From Clostridia bacterium (GTDB lineage Bacteria > Bacillota > Clostridia > Christensenellales > Aristaeellaceae): a stretch of 64,000 nt of DNA. Positions 9,737 to 20,382 of the stretch are shown here, piece by piece (positions within the stretch are counted from its first letter, which is position 1; each line of letters starts with the position of its first letter). The translations under genes were made by a program, and so were the position numbers. Location of the stretch: NCBI GenBank assembly GCA_017552615.1, contig JAFZPI010000022.1, positions 1-64,000 on the forward strand, in the 5' to 3' direction. The notes under the pieces are model-generated. The model had not been told where the DNA came from. It searched no databases and worked only from the letters and a program-made list of their open reading frames with translations.

Positions 9737-10186
9737 TTACTGTTTATCCCTGTACGCAATGTATTCGTCAAGATCGTTACGAACCAGTTTAAGGCAAGCC
9801 ATTACAACAGCCGCATCGTCTGCATATCCAACTACCGGAACAAAATCAGGAATCAAATCAATCGGTGAGACAAAATAGAGCAATGCACTAACAATAGCAA
9901 CGATTGTGCCTGCCGGGATTTCACGATATGTTCCCTTGATATATGCACGCACGAGGGAAATAAACGTTGGAATATAAGACAGAGCTTCCGCGATCTTTTG
10001 AAATCCCTTAGAACGGACATTACGTAGTCTATCTTCTGCTCTTCTTAACAGCTCTTCGACTTTATCCTTATCATGGATTGTCTCCTTCGCTTTGTCAAAA
10101 CCATCTGTCAGAAGCTTGCTGGCTTTCGCTTCGCTAAAAGGGATTTCATTGCTGACTTCTACGCTATTATCCTTTTTGTTTTCCAT
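9737..10186 (-). CDS. DUF1232 (YkvA-like) small membrane protein
   Basis: A 149-residue protein. The N-terminal 60 residues are charged and helical; residues 70-130 hold the DUF1232 motif, YFVSPIDLIPDFVPVVGYADDAAVV, with a flanking hydrophobic helix. The family is widespread (YkvA) and its function is unknown. GGAG precedes the ATG. It lies between an esterase gene and leuS in a run of same-strand genes with gaps of 66-72 bases and no evident terminators. Confidence 0.85.
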   Translation of the reverse strand: MENKKDNSVEVSNEIPFSEAKASKLLTDGFDKAKETIHDKDKVEELLRRAEDRLRNVRSKGFQKIAEALSYIPTFISLVRAYIKGTYREIPAGTIVAIVSALLYFVSPIDLIPDFVPVVGYADDAAVVMACLKLVRNDLDEYIAYRDKQ

Positions 10187-10258
10187 TTTCGTCTTCTCCT
10201 CAATGAATCTTTACCTGCATCCTGACCGGAATCTTTTCTCCTAATCAGTAACTACGGG

Positions 10259-11038
10259 TCATTTCCCAAACATCCACTCCACGACTTTCACGATCCACTC
10301 CGACCAGAACACCATGTCGTGGATTCCGGGACCCTCGTGGTATTCATGCGGGACTTTTTCTGCCTCAAGGAAGCGGTGCATTTCGCGGTTGGGCTCGATG
10401 AGGAAGTCCTCGGTTCCGCAGCAGAGGTAAAGCTCGGGAAGCTTCTTCCCGGCGGCCTTGAGCTTCTTCACCAGCGTCTCCGGATTGCCGTCACTTTCCT
10501 CCACCTTGTCGAGATCGCCGAAGCAGGCGCGGTAGTACTCATAGTTGGCCATTCCGTTGTCCTCGCCCGGTTTCATCCCGGCGATGCCGTGAACGATGAA
10601 AGCGGATGACAGGGCGCCAACTTTCCCAAAGTGGTCGGGGTAAGCCAGGGCCGTGTGCATGGCGCCGAAGCCGCCCATGGACATGCCCGCGATGTAGGTC
10701 TCCTTCGCGCTCTTCGCCAAGCCGAAGGTCTTGCGGACGTAATCGACGAGCTCCTCGCCGACCATGGACTGGTACGCGCTGCCGGTGGCGGCGCCGTTGA
10801 GGTAGAAGGAGTTCTCCGCCGTGGGCATCACGATTGCGAAGTTATACTTCTGGCACAGTTCTTCGGGCACCCAGTTCCCGGCCTTGCCGGTATAGCCGTG
10901 GAGAAGGAAGAGCGTGCGCATGGGGCCTTTGACTTCCCAGTGCGGAACATCCAGGCGGATGTCGTTGGGGATGATCATCTCAAAAGCAGTCGTCCGCCGC
11001 AGGCAGTTGGAGAAGTACTCAATGCGGTAGTATGCCAT
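10259..11038 (-). CDS. putative esterase, PF00756 alpha/beta hydrolase
   Basis: A 259-residue cytoplasmic hydrolase of the esterase D/feruloyl esterase fold: LFLLHGYTGKAGNW forms the oxyanion region, the nucleophile elbow is GMSMGGFGA (Ser near residue 121), the acid is in CGTEDFLI, and the His in GPGIHDMVFW. It may deacylate small sugar esters or S-formylglutathione-like thioesters; this is inference from fold. AGGAGG upstream of the ATG. It is second in the T-box-led run, 50 bases after the SEC-C gene. Confidence 0.87.
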   Translation of the reverse strand: MAYYRIEYFSNCLRRTTAFEMIIPNDIRLDVPHWEVKGPMRTLFLLHGYTGKAGNWVPEELCQKYNFAIVMPTAENSFYLNGAATGSAYQSMVGEELVDYVRKTFGLAKSAKETYIAGMSMGGFGAMHTALAYPDHFGKVGALSSAFIVHGIAGMKPGEDNGMANYEYYRACFGDLDKVEESDGNPETLVKKLKAAGKKLPELYLCCGTEDFLIEPNREMHRFLEAEKVPHEYHEGPGIHDMVFWSEWIVKVVEWMFGK

Positions 11039-11088
11039 GTGAATCCTCCTTCTCTATCGTGTCTTGACATGATTTGTGTGAAAGAGCA

Positions 11089-11940
11089 TTAATTCTGTGC
11101 AGCGCCGCAGCATTTCTTGTATTTCTTCCCGCTGCCGCAAGGGCATGGATCATTGCGGCCTACTGTGGGTTTGGGCGGGATCCATTGCCAATTGTCTTCA
11201 TCTGTTTCGTCTTCGTCATCGCGCATTTGAGCAAGCTTTCCACGCATATCTCTGATTTTGTTTACTGATTCAAGATACTCTTTGAGATCATCTTCATCCG
11301 GCATATCATCCGGGAGAGGCGGTGTGTCCTCCAGATCACACGGGCGCCAGCCCTTTAATACGGGATTCGGCTGTTTTTGATACAGAGCGTTGCCCAATTG
11401 CCGAAATTCCGCAAGTTGCTCAAGGCTTGTAAAAGTAATATGTCCATAACGCTCGGACTGCATGACGCTGCGGACCCAGGATTCCCCGTCACAGAGAGCG
11501 TCTGCCTGCTGCATGATGCAGTCATGAAGAAGCTGTCGGGTCCATTCATCATCCAGCCCCATGACCCGGTGAGCAAAATCTTCCAGCGCGGAAACTTCTT
11601 CTGTACGTTCTAGGCACGGATACTCTTTCAGACGCATCAGCTGTTCTTCCGGAGCGGGAAAATAGGCATTACCGTATCGTGAATCAACGAAATTCCAGAA
11701 GTATTCTTCGTCCACAGCATATAAATGCTCAACGGTCAGTTCCGTTTCCGTCAAGCCATCTTTGGAAACAATCCAGCGATGCCCTCCGTGGTTTTGCAGA
11801 CCTCTGGCGACTTTCAGAATGTAGTCTTCCTGCAGCTCGGGATGCCAGGACGCAATCTGTTTGCACACGAATTTGATCGGCACTGACCAGTAGAACTCAG
11901 CAAACGCATCCAGCAATTTCCCGAGTTGAATCTTGTTCAT
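11089..11940 (-). CDS. SEC-C motif (Zn-binding) domain protein
   Basis: A 283-residue protein ending in the SEC-C motif [16 protein letters not shown] (about residues 264-279), which binds zinc and in SecA contacts ribosomes or SecB. The first 240 residues are helical and acidic with no domain I recognise; an HTH-like start ([20 protein letters not shown]) is possible. GGGAGG upstream supports the start. It is the first gene after the T-box terminator, so its expression should depend on tRNA charging even though nothing in it suggests amino acid metabolism. Confidence 0.8.
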   Translation of the reverse strand: MNKIQLGKLLDAFAEFYWSVPIKFVCKQIASWHPELQEDYILKVARGLQNHGGHRWIVSKDGLTETELTVEHLYAVDEEYFWNFVDSRYGNAYFPAPEEQLMRLKEYPCLERTEEVSALEDFAHRVMGLDDEWTRQLLHDCIMQQADALCDGESWVRSVMQSERYGHITFTSLEQLAEFRQLGNALYQKQPNPVLKGWRPCDLEDTPPLPDDMPDEDDLKEYLESVNKIRDMRGKLAQMRDDEDETDEDNWQWIPPKPTVGRNDPCPCGSGKKYKKCCGAAQN

Positions 11941-11960
11941 GACAGAGACCTCCCGAATAC

Positions 11961-11998
11961 AAAAACCGTTTCGCTTTGCTTAGGCAAAGACGAAACGG
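11961..11998 (-). terminator. T-box-controlled intrinsic terminator
   Basis: On the minus strand, CCGTTTCGTCTTTGC, loop CTAA, GCAAAGCGAAACGG (one bulge), then TTTTT. It directly follows the T-box sequence and precedes the SEC-C ribosome site, the standard arrangement for transcription attenuation. Confidence 0.88.
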
Positions 11999-12210
11999 CG
12001 TTAAAACGCATTCCGCGGTACCACTCTGCTTCTCTCTCAGGCAAACGGGCCTGCAAAGAGCTCTCATCTGCGCTGTATCGGGCGCGTCCCGCCGGTCTCT
12101 CTCCGGCTGCTCCCGGGCGAGCGGCCCATCCCTCCGCGTCCGCCTTGCACCGACCGGCGGCTCTCTTCGCGCGGGGATGAAAGGGCGTTCCCGTTCATCG
12201 CACAGGCATC
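11961..12210 (-). promoter_or_regulatory. T-box leader, predicted leucine specifier (CUC)
   Basis: The antiterminator element AGAGTGGTACCGCGG is at about 12013-12027 on the minus strand, just before a strong terminator. Upstream lies a Stem I with the kink-turn GATGA (near 12195) and GGAGC (near 12110), the AGAGAG bulge segment and a GGTGCAA apical loop. Pairing CGGG with CCCG below the specifier loop leaves CTC (12119-12121) followed by one G before the stem, where the specifier normally lies; CUC is a Leu codon. The T-box bulge UGGU demands a tRNA discriminator A, as in tRNA-Leu, and excludes Gly. Uncharged tRNA-Leu would favour antitermination into SEC-C, esterase, DUF1232 and leuS. Specifier reading is by hand. 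Confidence 0.85.
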
Positions 12211-12239
12211 AGTATAACAGCGGACCGGGAAAAAAGCAA
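12211..12239 (-). promoter_or_regulatory. sigma-A promoter of the T-box transcript
   Basis: TTGCTT (12234-12239), 17-base spacer, TATACT (12211-12216) on the minus strand, with transcription starting near 12204, a few bases before the T-box Stem I. Confidence 0.75.
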
Positions 12240-12268
12240 GCGGTTTCGCTGTTTTTTCGGGCTATCGC

Positions 12269-12808
12269 TTAAATCCCCTTGCAGAATTCCACGATCTCGC
12301 TCTCCCGCGCCGCTACCGCCTCCCGGAACTCAATCCCGGTCAGCCTGAGGCTCCCGCTGCAGGCGATTTCCATATGGCCGTAGAAGTGCTCGATGCTGCC
12401 GATGATGCGCTCGCACTCCCGCATGGAAGGGCCTGTCCGCAGGGCGATGGCATAGCCCTTTTTCCCGGCGGGAATGGTGGCGTGCGGTTTATGGGTATTG
12501 CACCAGGGCGTGCAGCGGTCGATGAAGGCCTTGAACTGCCCCGGGATGTCTGCCCAGTAGGAGGGCGACACGGCGAGAATCACGTCCGCTGCCGCGAATT
12601 CATTCATCAGGACCTGGACATCATCCTCCATGACACACTTCGCCGTTCGGTGGCAACTCCTGCACCCGCGGCAGAAAGCAAACCGGTAGTCGTCGATACA
12701 GACGGCTTTGGTCTCATACCGCCCGGCAAGTTCCCGCCCCGCGATCCGGACGATCTCCGCCGTTGCTCCGTCCCGAACCGGGCTGCAGTTGATGATCAAT
12801 GCGCGCAT
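12269..12808 (-). CDS. flavodoxin-fold NAD(P)H:FMN oxidoreductase
   Basis: A 179-residue flavoprotein of the FMN_red/iron-sulfur flavoprotein group. N-terminal LIINCSPVRDGATAEIVRIA is the FMN phosphate loop, SPSYWADIPGQFKAFIDR is the conserved flavin-contact and dimer segment. The insert CRGCRSCHRTAKCVMEDD has the Cys pattern CxxCxxxxxxC seen in family members, which may be redox-active or bind a metal. Probable role: reduction of quinones or iron-sulfur-linked electron transfer in an anaerobe. It ends just upstream of the T-box promoter on the same strand. Confidence 0.82.
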   Translation of the reverse strand: MRALIINCSPVRDGATAEIVRIAGRELAGRYETKAVCIDDYRFAFCRGCRSCHRTAKCVMEDDVQVLMNEFAAADVILAVSPSYWADIPGQFKAFIDRCTPWCNTHKPHATIPAGKKGYAIALRTGPSMRECERIIGSIEHFYGHMEIACSGSLRLTGIEFREAVAARESEIVEFCKGI

Positions 12809-12862
12809 GGCTGTTACCCTCTGATGATTGATTTACTGTTGGGAAAAAACCATTATCACGTA

Positions 12863-14032
12863 TCACTCTTCAGTATCTAGCGGATTTGCGATCACGGCCG
12901 CGAAACAAACAGTCTCCGTTTCTTCGTCAACGATCAGGGCGACAAATGGCCGATCAAGACGCATCCGGATAGGCGATACAAGCATAGGCCCTGCGCCGCC
13001 TCCCATCATGAGCATTGTGATCGCAGTGGCTCTTGTACTCTCTTCGTCGAACTGGATTCGAACATCCTGACAGACGTTGCTAATCATTAGCGGTTCTTCT
13101 GCGATTCCACTGAAATCCGCTACATCGGTGAAAGCCGTGGACATCCCCGCACTTTGGAGCGAATGAGTCAGATCATTGTGGGCTGTTATATCGACCTTTG
13201 GAAGCCATAGGTGAATTTCACGGTCTGTTTCCATCATGCAGTCAAACCAGCCGAAACCTTCTTCGGTGAGCGCATGCAACAGGGATTTCATACTCCCTTC
13301 TTCAGGGAGTACGAGAAGCAAAAACATTTCGCTGTCCGCATAGTTCAAGCGTAGCATCTGTGCGCCATCCCGCTCGCCATATAGCATTTGTGTGCCAGTC
13401 TGCTCGCCATATATCATATGCCCGGTATATGCATTCTCCATGAAAGGTATGCTTTCATCTCCGTTTGGCGCATAAAAGGTGGCATCCTGTGTGAAAATGG
13501 GATCAAACGGGACTTCCCATTGCAGATCCATGGCGACTGCGTTCATTAAGGCCAAAAGGATATTCTTATTCGGAACAGAGGGTGCTTTGTCCAACAGATG
13601 ATCCGTTTTCTCACACACCCAGACATCGAGAGCTTCCTGTTCGCCAAGCGGAAAGACTTTGCCGTCATATTTTTCTTCGATGGTGGAGCGCCACGTTTCC
13701 TGAAGCGTAACACCATCGGCAACGAAAACCGCGTTGGCAATTTTCAGGCCTTGATCCTGGAGTTTTACCATGAGGGATGAAGCCGTCTCCGCATCGGTGA
13801 TGCCGGTCAGCGCGTCAATCTGCGTTTTTGTTTCACCAGCAGCTCCCTCGGACGCCATGGACAGCGCCAACGCAAGACTGACCGGCGAAATAGCGCAGTT
13901 GTGTTCCCCATCATATTGCTGTTCCAACAGCGCAAAGCCTATGTGATTCAGAGGAGATTCAGCCAGACTGATGGAACAGAGTCCACATAAAACAGCCAAC
14001 ACGATTGCGACGATTCGGACAAATGATTTCAT
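12863..14032 (-). CDS. secreted serpin (serine protease inhibitor)
   Basis: A 389-residue serpin with a Sec signal peptide (residues 1-24, SISLAES). Serpin hallmarks: NCAISPVSLALALSMASEGAAGETKTQI near the N-terminus, NAVAMDLQWEVPFDP in the middle, and at the C-terminus the hinge DEESTRATAITM (near residue 330) and PIRMRLDRPFVALIVDEETETVCFAA. Counting 17 residues from the hinge Glu places P1 in the GGGAG stretch, suggesting elastase-like or subtilisin-like target proteases; P15 is Ser and P13 is Arg where Gly and Glu are usual, so inhibitory loop insertion should be tested. A 10-residue tandem repeat (13352-13411) lies mid-protein. AAAGGAG precedes the ATG. In gut clostridia serpins probably guard extracellular enzymes from host or own proteases. 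Confidence 0.92.
   Translation of the reverse strand: MKSFVRIVAIVLAVLCGLCSISLAESPLNHIGFALLEQQYDGEHNCAISPVSLALALSMASEGAAGETKTQIDALTGITDAETASSLMVKLQDQGLKIANAVFVADGVTLQETWRSTIEEKYDGKVFPLGEQEALDVWVCEKTDHLLDKAPSVPNKNILLALMNAVAMDLQWEVPFDPIFTQDATFYAPNGDESIPFMENAYTGHMIYGEQTGTQMLYGERDGAQMLRLNYADSEMFLLLVLPEEGSMKSLLHALTEEGFGWFDCMMETDREIHLWLPKVDITAHNDLTHSLQSAGMSTAFTDVADFSGIAEEPLMISNVCQDVRIQFDEESTRATAITMLMMGGGAGPMLVSPIRMRLDRPFVALIVDEETETVCFAAVIANPLDTEE
13352..13411 (-). repeat. 30-bp tandem duplication inside the serpin gene
   Basis: Two adjacent 30-base units differing at a few positions encode YGEQTGTQML and YGERDGAQML. The reading frame is kept, so the duplication adds ten residues to a serpin surface strand or loop. 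Confidence 0.8.
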
Positions 14033-14143
14033 GCTTCGGTCTCCTTTCGTTGGTTCTCTGAATTGGACGGAGAAAAACCAGAAAGGTTCCGGTTGGAGAA
14101 AAGCTTTACAAGCTCTTTGCAACCATCTGTGGGTCGTTGGCCC

Positions 14144-14491
14144 TTAATTCCCGACAGCATCCAGTGCCTTTTCAACGCAGGATTCCACAAAGCTGTTCAG
14201 GCTCTGACCGTGGGTCATCGCATAAATGGCAGCCCGTCGGTGGGTTTCGGGCCTTTTGAAGCGAACGTTAAAATTCCCCTTGTATGCAGTTTCCGGGCGG
14301 TGACCTTCCTGTTCACAGAGCGCAAGATAATCATCCACCGCTCCGTGGAAATCATCGACCAGTTCCCGGACATTGGTTCCCTCGTAGGAGATGAGGGAGC
14401 GAATTCCCAGGACTTTCCCGTAGAATACCCCGTCTTCTTCGGAGAACTCCACACTGCCCACATAGTTCTTATATTCCATGATGCTGCTCAT
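14144..14491 (-). CDS. hicB: HicB-type antitoxin
   Basis: A 115-residue antitoxin. The N-terminal half is the partial RNase H-like HicB fold (MEYKNYVGSVEFSEEDGVFYGKVLGI and YEGTNVRELVDDFHGAVDDYL); the C-terminus, RFKRPETHRRAAIYAMTHGQSLNSFVESCVEKAL, is a ribbon-helix-helix DNA-binding domain that should repress the operon. AGGAGGG lies 6 bases before the ATG. The start overlaps the hicA stop (ATGA), so the two are translationally coupled. Confidence 0.92.
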   Translation of the reverse strand: MSSIMEYKNYVGSVEFSEEDGVFYGKVLGIRSLISYEGTNVRELVDDFHGAVDDYLALCEQEGHRPETAYKGNFNVRFKRPETHRRAAIYAMTHGQSLNSFVESCVEKALDAVGN

Positions 14492-14745
14492 AGTAATCCC
14501 TCCTGTTCCAGCTGCTCTTCCAGCTGTTTCACCTGATAGGCCAGCAATTCCTTGCGCGGATGCGGCTTATGAAGCAAAATCTTAGTCTTGTAGTGGTCGC
14601 TGACAAATGCTACTCGGGAACCGCTTGTCCGCCCTTTGTTGTCACGGTGAAACGTAAGATACCCGAGGAGCGTCTCGGCTTCCTCAAAGGTGAAATCTCT
14701 GGGATGCGATTTGAGCCTTGTAATCAGCTTTTCTTTTTGTCCCAC
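14488..14745 (-). CDS. hicA: HicA-type mRNA interferase toxin
   Basis: An 85-residue toxin with the HicA double-stranded-RNA-binding-like fold: KEKLITRLKSHPRDFTFEEAETLL, then GSRVAFVSDHY and LLHKPHPRKELLAYQVKQL with the conserved His of the family. It would cleave mRNA when free of HicB. Start is GTG 14745, preceded by AAAGGAG. First gene of the pair, behind a promoter that carries a palindrome fit for HicB binding. Confidence 0.92.
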   Translation of the reverse strand: MGQKEKLITRLKSHPRDFTFEEAETLLGYLTFHRDNKGRTSGSRVAFVSDHYKTKILLHKPHPRKELLAYQVKQLEEQLEQEGLL

Positions 14746-14768
14746 AGCCGTCAGCTCCTTTCGGTAAC

Positions 14769-14813
14769 ACTATACCACAAAGGCATCGATATTGCAACTG
14801 AAATTAGTTGCAA
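14769..14813 (-). promoter_or_regulatory. hicAB promoter with palindromic operator
   Basis: Minus-strand -35 TTGCAA (14792-14797) and -10 TATAGT (14769-14774), 17-base spacer. A perfect inverted repeat TTGCAACT-6 bases-AGTTGCAA (14792-14813) covers the -35 box and is a good candidate operator for the HicB ribbon-helix-helix domain. Confidence 0.7.
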
Positions 14814-14845
14814 ATCTTATGAGGCGCTCCTTTTTTAGAATCCCC

Positions 14846-14898
14846 TTGCATCCTTTGATTATCCATGCTATAATGCCCATAGGTCAAAGATAGTCAGT
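14846..14898 (+). promoter_or_regulatory. ctsR operon promoter with CtsR box
   Basis: TTGCAT (14846-14851), 17-base spacer, TATAAT (14869-14874). Directly downstream, at 14882-14898, GGTCAAA-GAT-AGTCAGT matches the CtsR heptad direct repeat (RGTCAAA-3 bases-RGTCAAA) with two mismatches at the end, overlapping the expected transcription start, the normal site for autorepression. Confidence 0.85.
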
Positions 14899-14923
14899 TG
14901 ACCTGAAAGCGAGGTCTTGCTTT

Positions 14924-15433
14924 ATGCGATTGAGCGATTCCATTGAATCCTTCATTAAGACAATGCTGACCCAGGAGGAGCCTGAGGTCGAGCTGAAGCG
15001 CAATGAACTGGCGGAGTATTTCAACTGTGCACCGAGCCAGATCAACTATGTGCTGGCGACACGGTTCACGCAGGACGACGGCTATGTCATCGAGTCACGG
15101 CGCGGCGGCGGCGGGTATATCCGCATTGTGCGTGTGTGCCACGGGGGTGGGCAGAAGCTCCTCTACCTGGTGCAGGAGCGCATCGGCAACGCGATCGGGG
15201 AAGCCGAGGCCGCGCGGCTGATCGGGCAGCTGGCCCACGAGCGCATCCTCTCGCCCTCCGAGGCAAACATCATGCGGGCCGCCATCTCCGACGCGGCGCT
15301 GGCCGTCCCGATGCCCGAACCCATCAAGAATGCGGTCCGCGCCCGGACGCTGAAGGCCATGCTGACCGCCGTGGCTCGGGAAAACCGCCCTGTCCCGCCT
15401 CCCTCCGCACCTTCCGACGAGACCAGACTGTGA
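14924..15433 (+). CDS. ctsR: CtsR transcriptional repressor of heat-shock genes
   Basis: A 169-residue repressor. The winged helix-turn-helix (residues 20-75: ELKRNELAEYFNCAPSQINYVLATRFT) is followed by the wing with the thermosensing glycine-rich loop, RRGGGGYIRI, and a C-terminal dimer domain. It represses its own operon and other clp genes until heat inactivates it or McsB phosphorylates it. First of four tightly packed genes. Confidence 0.97.
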   Translation: MRLSDSIESFIKTMLTQEEPEVELKRNELAEYFNCAPSQINYVLATRFTQDDGYVIESRRGGGGYIRIVRVCHGGGQKLLYLVQERIGNAIGEAEAARLIGQLAHERILSPSEANIMRAAISDAALAVPMPEPIKNAVRARTLKAMLTAVARENRPVPPPSAPSDETRL

Positions 15434-15441
15434 GGAAAAAG

Positions 15442-15978
15442 ATGCTTTGTGAAGAATGCAACAACCGCGAAGCCCGTTTCGCGGTCACGATGAATGTGAA
15501 CGGCGAATCCGTCGTACGCCACCTCTGCCCGGAGTGCATGCGGGCGATGAACGCAAACATGCGCGGCGGGAATATTGCCGGGGTGCTCTCCGCTATCCTT
15601 TCGGCCATCACCGCCGGGGAGGGCATGCGCCGGCCCGAAATGCGGGAGAAAGAGCCCGCCGAGCAGCTGCCGGACATCACCTGCCAGCGCTGCGGCACTA
15701 CCTATGTTCAGTTCCGCAAGAGCGGACGTTTGGGCTGCCCGGGTTGCTATGAAGCATTCCGGGAACAGCTCCGGCCGATGCTGCAGCAGGTCAGCGGCGG
15801 TGCCCAGCATGCCGGCCGCCGGCCGCTCGAGACCCTCGAGGCCCAGCGTACCCGCTCCCGCCAGGAGGAGCTCACCCGCCTCATGCAGCAGGCGGTGGCG
15901 CTCGAGGACTTTGAGACCGCAGCCCTGCTGCGGGACCAGATCCATGCCTTGGCTGAGGAAGGAGGTGCGGACGCGTGA
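15442..15978 (+). CDS. mcsA: McsA, zinc-finger activator of protein arginine kinase
   Basis: A 178-residue protein with two pairs of CxxC motifs (CEECNN, CPEC near the start; CQRC and CPGC near residues 80-105) that bind zinc, and a C-terminal UVR domain (LTRLMQQAVALEDFETAALLRDQI). In B. subtilis McsA stimulates McsB. ATG 15442 has GAGG 6 bases upstream; an in-frame GTG four codons before overlaps the ctsR stop and is less likely. Confidence 0.93.
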   Translation: MLCEECNNREARFAVTMNVNGESVVRHLCPECMRAMNANMRGGNIAGVLSAILSAITAGEGMRRPEMREKEPAEQLPDITCQRCGTTYVQFRKSGRLGCPGCYEAFREQLRPMLQQVSGGAQHAGRRPLETLEAQRTRSRQEELTRLMQQAVALEDFETAALLRDQIHALAEEGGADA

Positions 15979-16970
15979 ACCATCCCGCTGTGCTTTCCTC
16001 CCGGGTTCGCCTGGCCCGGAACTATGAGGACCTGCCGTTTGACGCCCACCGACCCGGCGTGGCCGAGACCTGTGTTTCGCGTACCGCCAATGCGCTTGCG
16101 CTTTCCGGCGAAGACAGGGGATTTGCCCTGCTGACGATGGCTTCCCTCGGCGAGGATCGCCGGGATGCCCTGGTCGAGAGCCGCATGATCTCCCGGGAAC
16201 TGGCGGCTTCCCCCGACAGCGCCGTGCTCCTGCAGGAGGACGACCGGCTGAGCGTCATGATGGGCGAGGAGGATCACCTGCGCATCCAGGCGATCACGGA
16301 CGGGCTCAGCCTGGACGAAGCCGCGGCCCGCTGCTTTGCCGTAGAAGATGCTTTGTCGAGGCATGTTCGCTTTGCCTTTGACGATCAGCTGGGTTACCTC
16401 ACCGCCTGTCCGACCGATACCGGGACCGGGATGCGGGCCTCCCTCCTGATGCACCTCCCGATGCTGGCCCACCATAAACAGATGGGCAGTGTGAGTTCGA
16501 TTGCCGCTAAAGTCGGCTTGAATGCCCGTGGATATTACGGCGAGGGCAATGAGGCTCTTGGCGACATCTACCAGATCAGTAATCAAATTACGCTTGGGCG
16601 TACGGAAGCGGAGGTTATCGCAACGGTCACGGCTCTGGGTGAACAGCTTTCCGAGACCGAGGCGGAGCTTCGCCGCAACGCGCTGGCCGAGCGCCGTACC
16701 GCCACGGAGGACAAGATCTTCCGGGCTTGGGGCATCCTGATGAACGCCCGCCTGCTGCCGCTGAAAGAGTTTTACAGCCTGTGGTCCGCCCTGCGCCTCG
16801 GCGCGGTGCTGGGGCTTGTCCCTGTTTCACCCGAATCCCTGGACAGCCTGCCTGTGGAGGTCCAGGACGCTCATCTGCGCGCCTACAACGAAAAGCCCCT
16901 CACCGGCGAAGACCTTGACGCCGCCCGTGCGGCCCGGGTGCAGTCGGTGATCCGGGCGGCGAAGAGATAA
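15975..16970 (+). CDS. mcsB: protein arginine kinase McsB
   Basis: A 331-residue kinase of the phosphagen kinase fold that phosphorylates arginines on CtsR and on proteins destined for ClpCP. Motifs: SSRVRLARNYEDLPF at the start, LLQEDDRLSVMMGEEDHLRIQ, and GYLTACPTDTGTGMRAS in the nucleotide-binding part. The usual Asn in CPTNTGTG is Asp here. GTG start overlaps the mcsA stop (GTGA). Confidence 0.95.
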   Translation: MNHPAVLSSRVRLARNYEDLPFDAHRPGVAETCVSRTANALALSGEDRGFALLTMASLGEDRRDALVESRMISRELAASPDSAVLLQEDDRLSVMMGEEDHLRIQAITDGLSLDEAAARCFAVEDALSRHVRFAFDDQLGYLTACPTDTGTGMRASLLMHLPMLAHHKQMGSVSSIAAKVGLNARGYYGEGNEALGDIYQISNQITLGRTEAEVIATVTALGEQLSETEAELRRNALAERRTATEDKIFRAWGILMNARLLPLKEFYSLWSALRLGAVLGLVPVSPESLDSLPVEVQDAHLRAYNEKPLTGEDLDAARAARVQSVIRAAKR

Positions 16971-16982
16971 AAGGAGACCAAA

Positions 16983-19568
<2,586 letters not shown>

Positions 19569-19615
19569 CCCGCCGCGCGCGGAAACCCCATTATCATCGG
19601 ACGGAGGATAAACTT

Positions 19616-20032
19616 ATGGCAAGCATAGCAGTTCGTTATTGTACCCGGACCGGCCACTCCAAGCAGCTTGCGGAATCCGTAGCTGCAGCCCTGGGTCTCG
19701 AGGCCAAATCCATTGACGACGGCCTGGATGAGCCGGTGGACCAGCTCTATCTCTGCAACGGAATGTACGCATCGACCCTGGACCGTGACCTGAAGGATTT
19801 CCTCGAGCGCAGCGGCAAGGACGCCGGGGAGATCATCAACGTATGCTCCAGCGCCAGCGGGCGTTCAACACGCAAGGCGCTGCTCAAGCTGGCTGACGCG
19901 TACGGTTTCACCCTCAGCGGGCGGGAGTTCTGCTGCAAGGGTGCGTTCCACTTCCTGGCGAAAGGCCATCCTGACGAGGAAGACCTCCGCGCCGCCGCCA
20001 ATTTTGCCGTTCTGACAGCCAAGAGGAGGTAA
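19616..20032 (+). CDS. flavodoxin-like protein
   Basis: A 138-residue flavodoxin-fold protein. The FMN phosphate loop is YCTRTGHSKQLAESVA, matching the T-x-T-G-x-T/S pattern, and VCSSASGR lies where the 60s loop would be. It probably carries electrons or reduces a protein substrate. The next gene starts 4 bases after its stop, so the pair is co-transcribed with the SCP2 gene. Confidence 0.8.
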   Translation: MASIAVRYCTRTGHSKQLAESVAAALGLEAKSIDDGLDEPVDQLYLCNGMYASTLDRDLKDFLERSGKDAGEIINVCSSASGRSTRKALLKLADAYGFTLSGREFCCKGAFHFLAKGHPDEEDLRAAANFAVLTAKRR

Positions 20033-20036
20033 ACCC

Positions 20037-20366
20037 ATGAAGAAGTATGATTCATTGCAGGCTTTTCTGCAGGACCTGCCGGCCCTGGCGTCCCATGACC
20101 GGGAAAAGCTGCGCGGCCAGTCCGGCCTGTTTGAGCTTGAAACGAAACAGGGCATGCGGTTGTGGATGCGCATGGAGGACGGAGCCATCACCCTCCCGGA
20201 GACAGCCCCCGCGGAACAACCCGACTGTACCGTCATTGCCGATGAGAAAGACCTGCTCGCGATGATCAACGGCGAGCTCTCACCGGTCAAAGCCATCCTT
20301 TTCGGCAAAGTCAAAGTGAAGGGCAATAAAGGCCTGCTGATGAAACTCGCGGCGCTGATGGGATAA
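20037..20366 (+). CDS. SCP2 sterol-binding-domain protein
   Basis: A 109-residue single-domain protein with the SCP2 fold pattern: LRGQSGLFELETKQGMRLWMRMEDG, PDCTVIADEKDLLAMINGELSPVKAILFGKVKVKGN, ending KLAAL. The domain binds hydrophobic molecules; in bacteria the ligands are mostly unknown. Located 4 bases after the flavodoxin gene and 16 before the epimerase gene. Confidence 0.85.
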   Translation: MKKYDSLQAFLQDLPALASHDREKLRGQSGLFELETKQGMRLWMRMEDGAITLPETAPAEQPDCTVIADEKDLLAMINGELSPVKAILFGKVKVKGNKGLLMKLAALMG

Positions 20367-20382
20367 CAGGGAGGGCCGGACG

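Noticed and set aside
11961-12210. Glycine T-box
   Set aside because: The triplet GGC occurs in the loop region, but the T-box bulge is UGGU (discriminator A) whereas tRNA-Gly has U; the position before the lower stem is CUC.
15136-15441. Upstream extension of mcsA into ctsR
   Set aside because: The long frame overlaps ctsR in another frame; ATG 15442 with GAGG gives the normal McsA N-terminus with its first CxxC.
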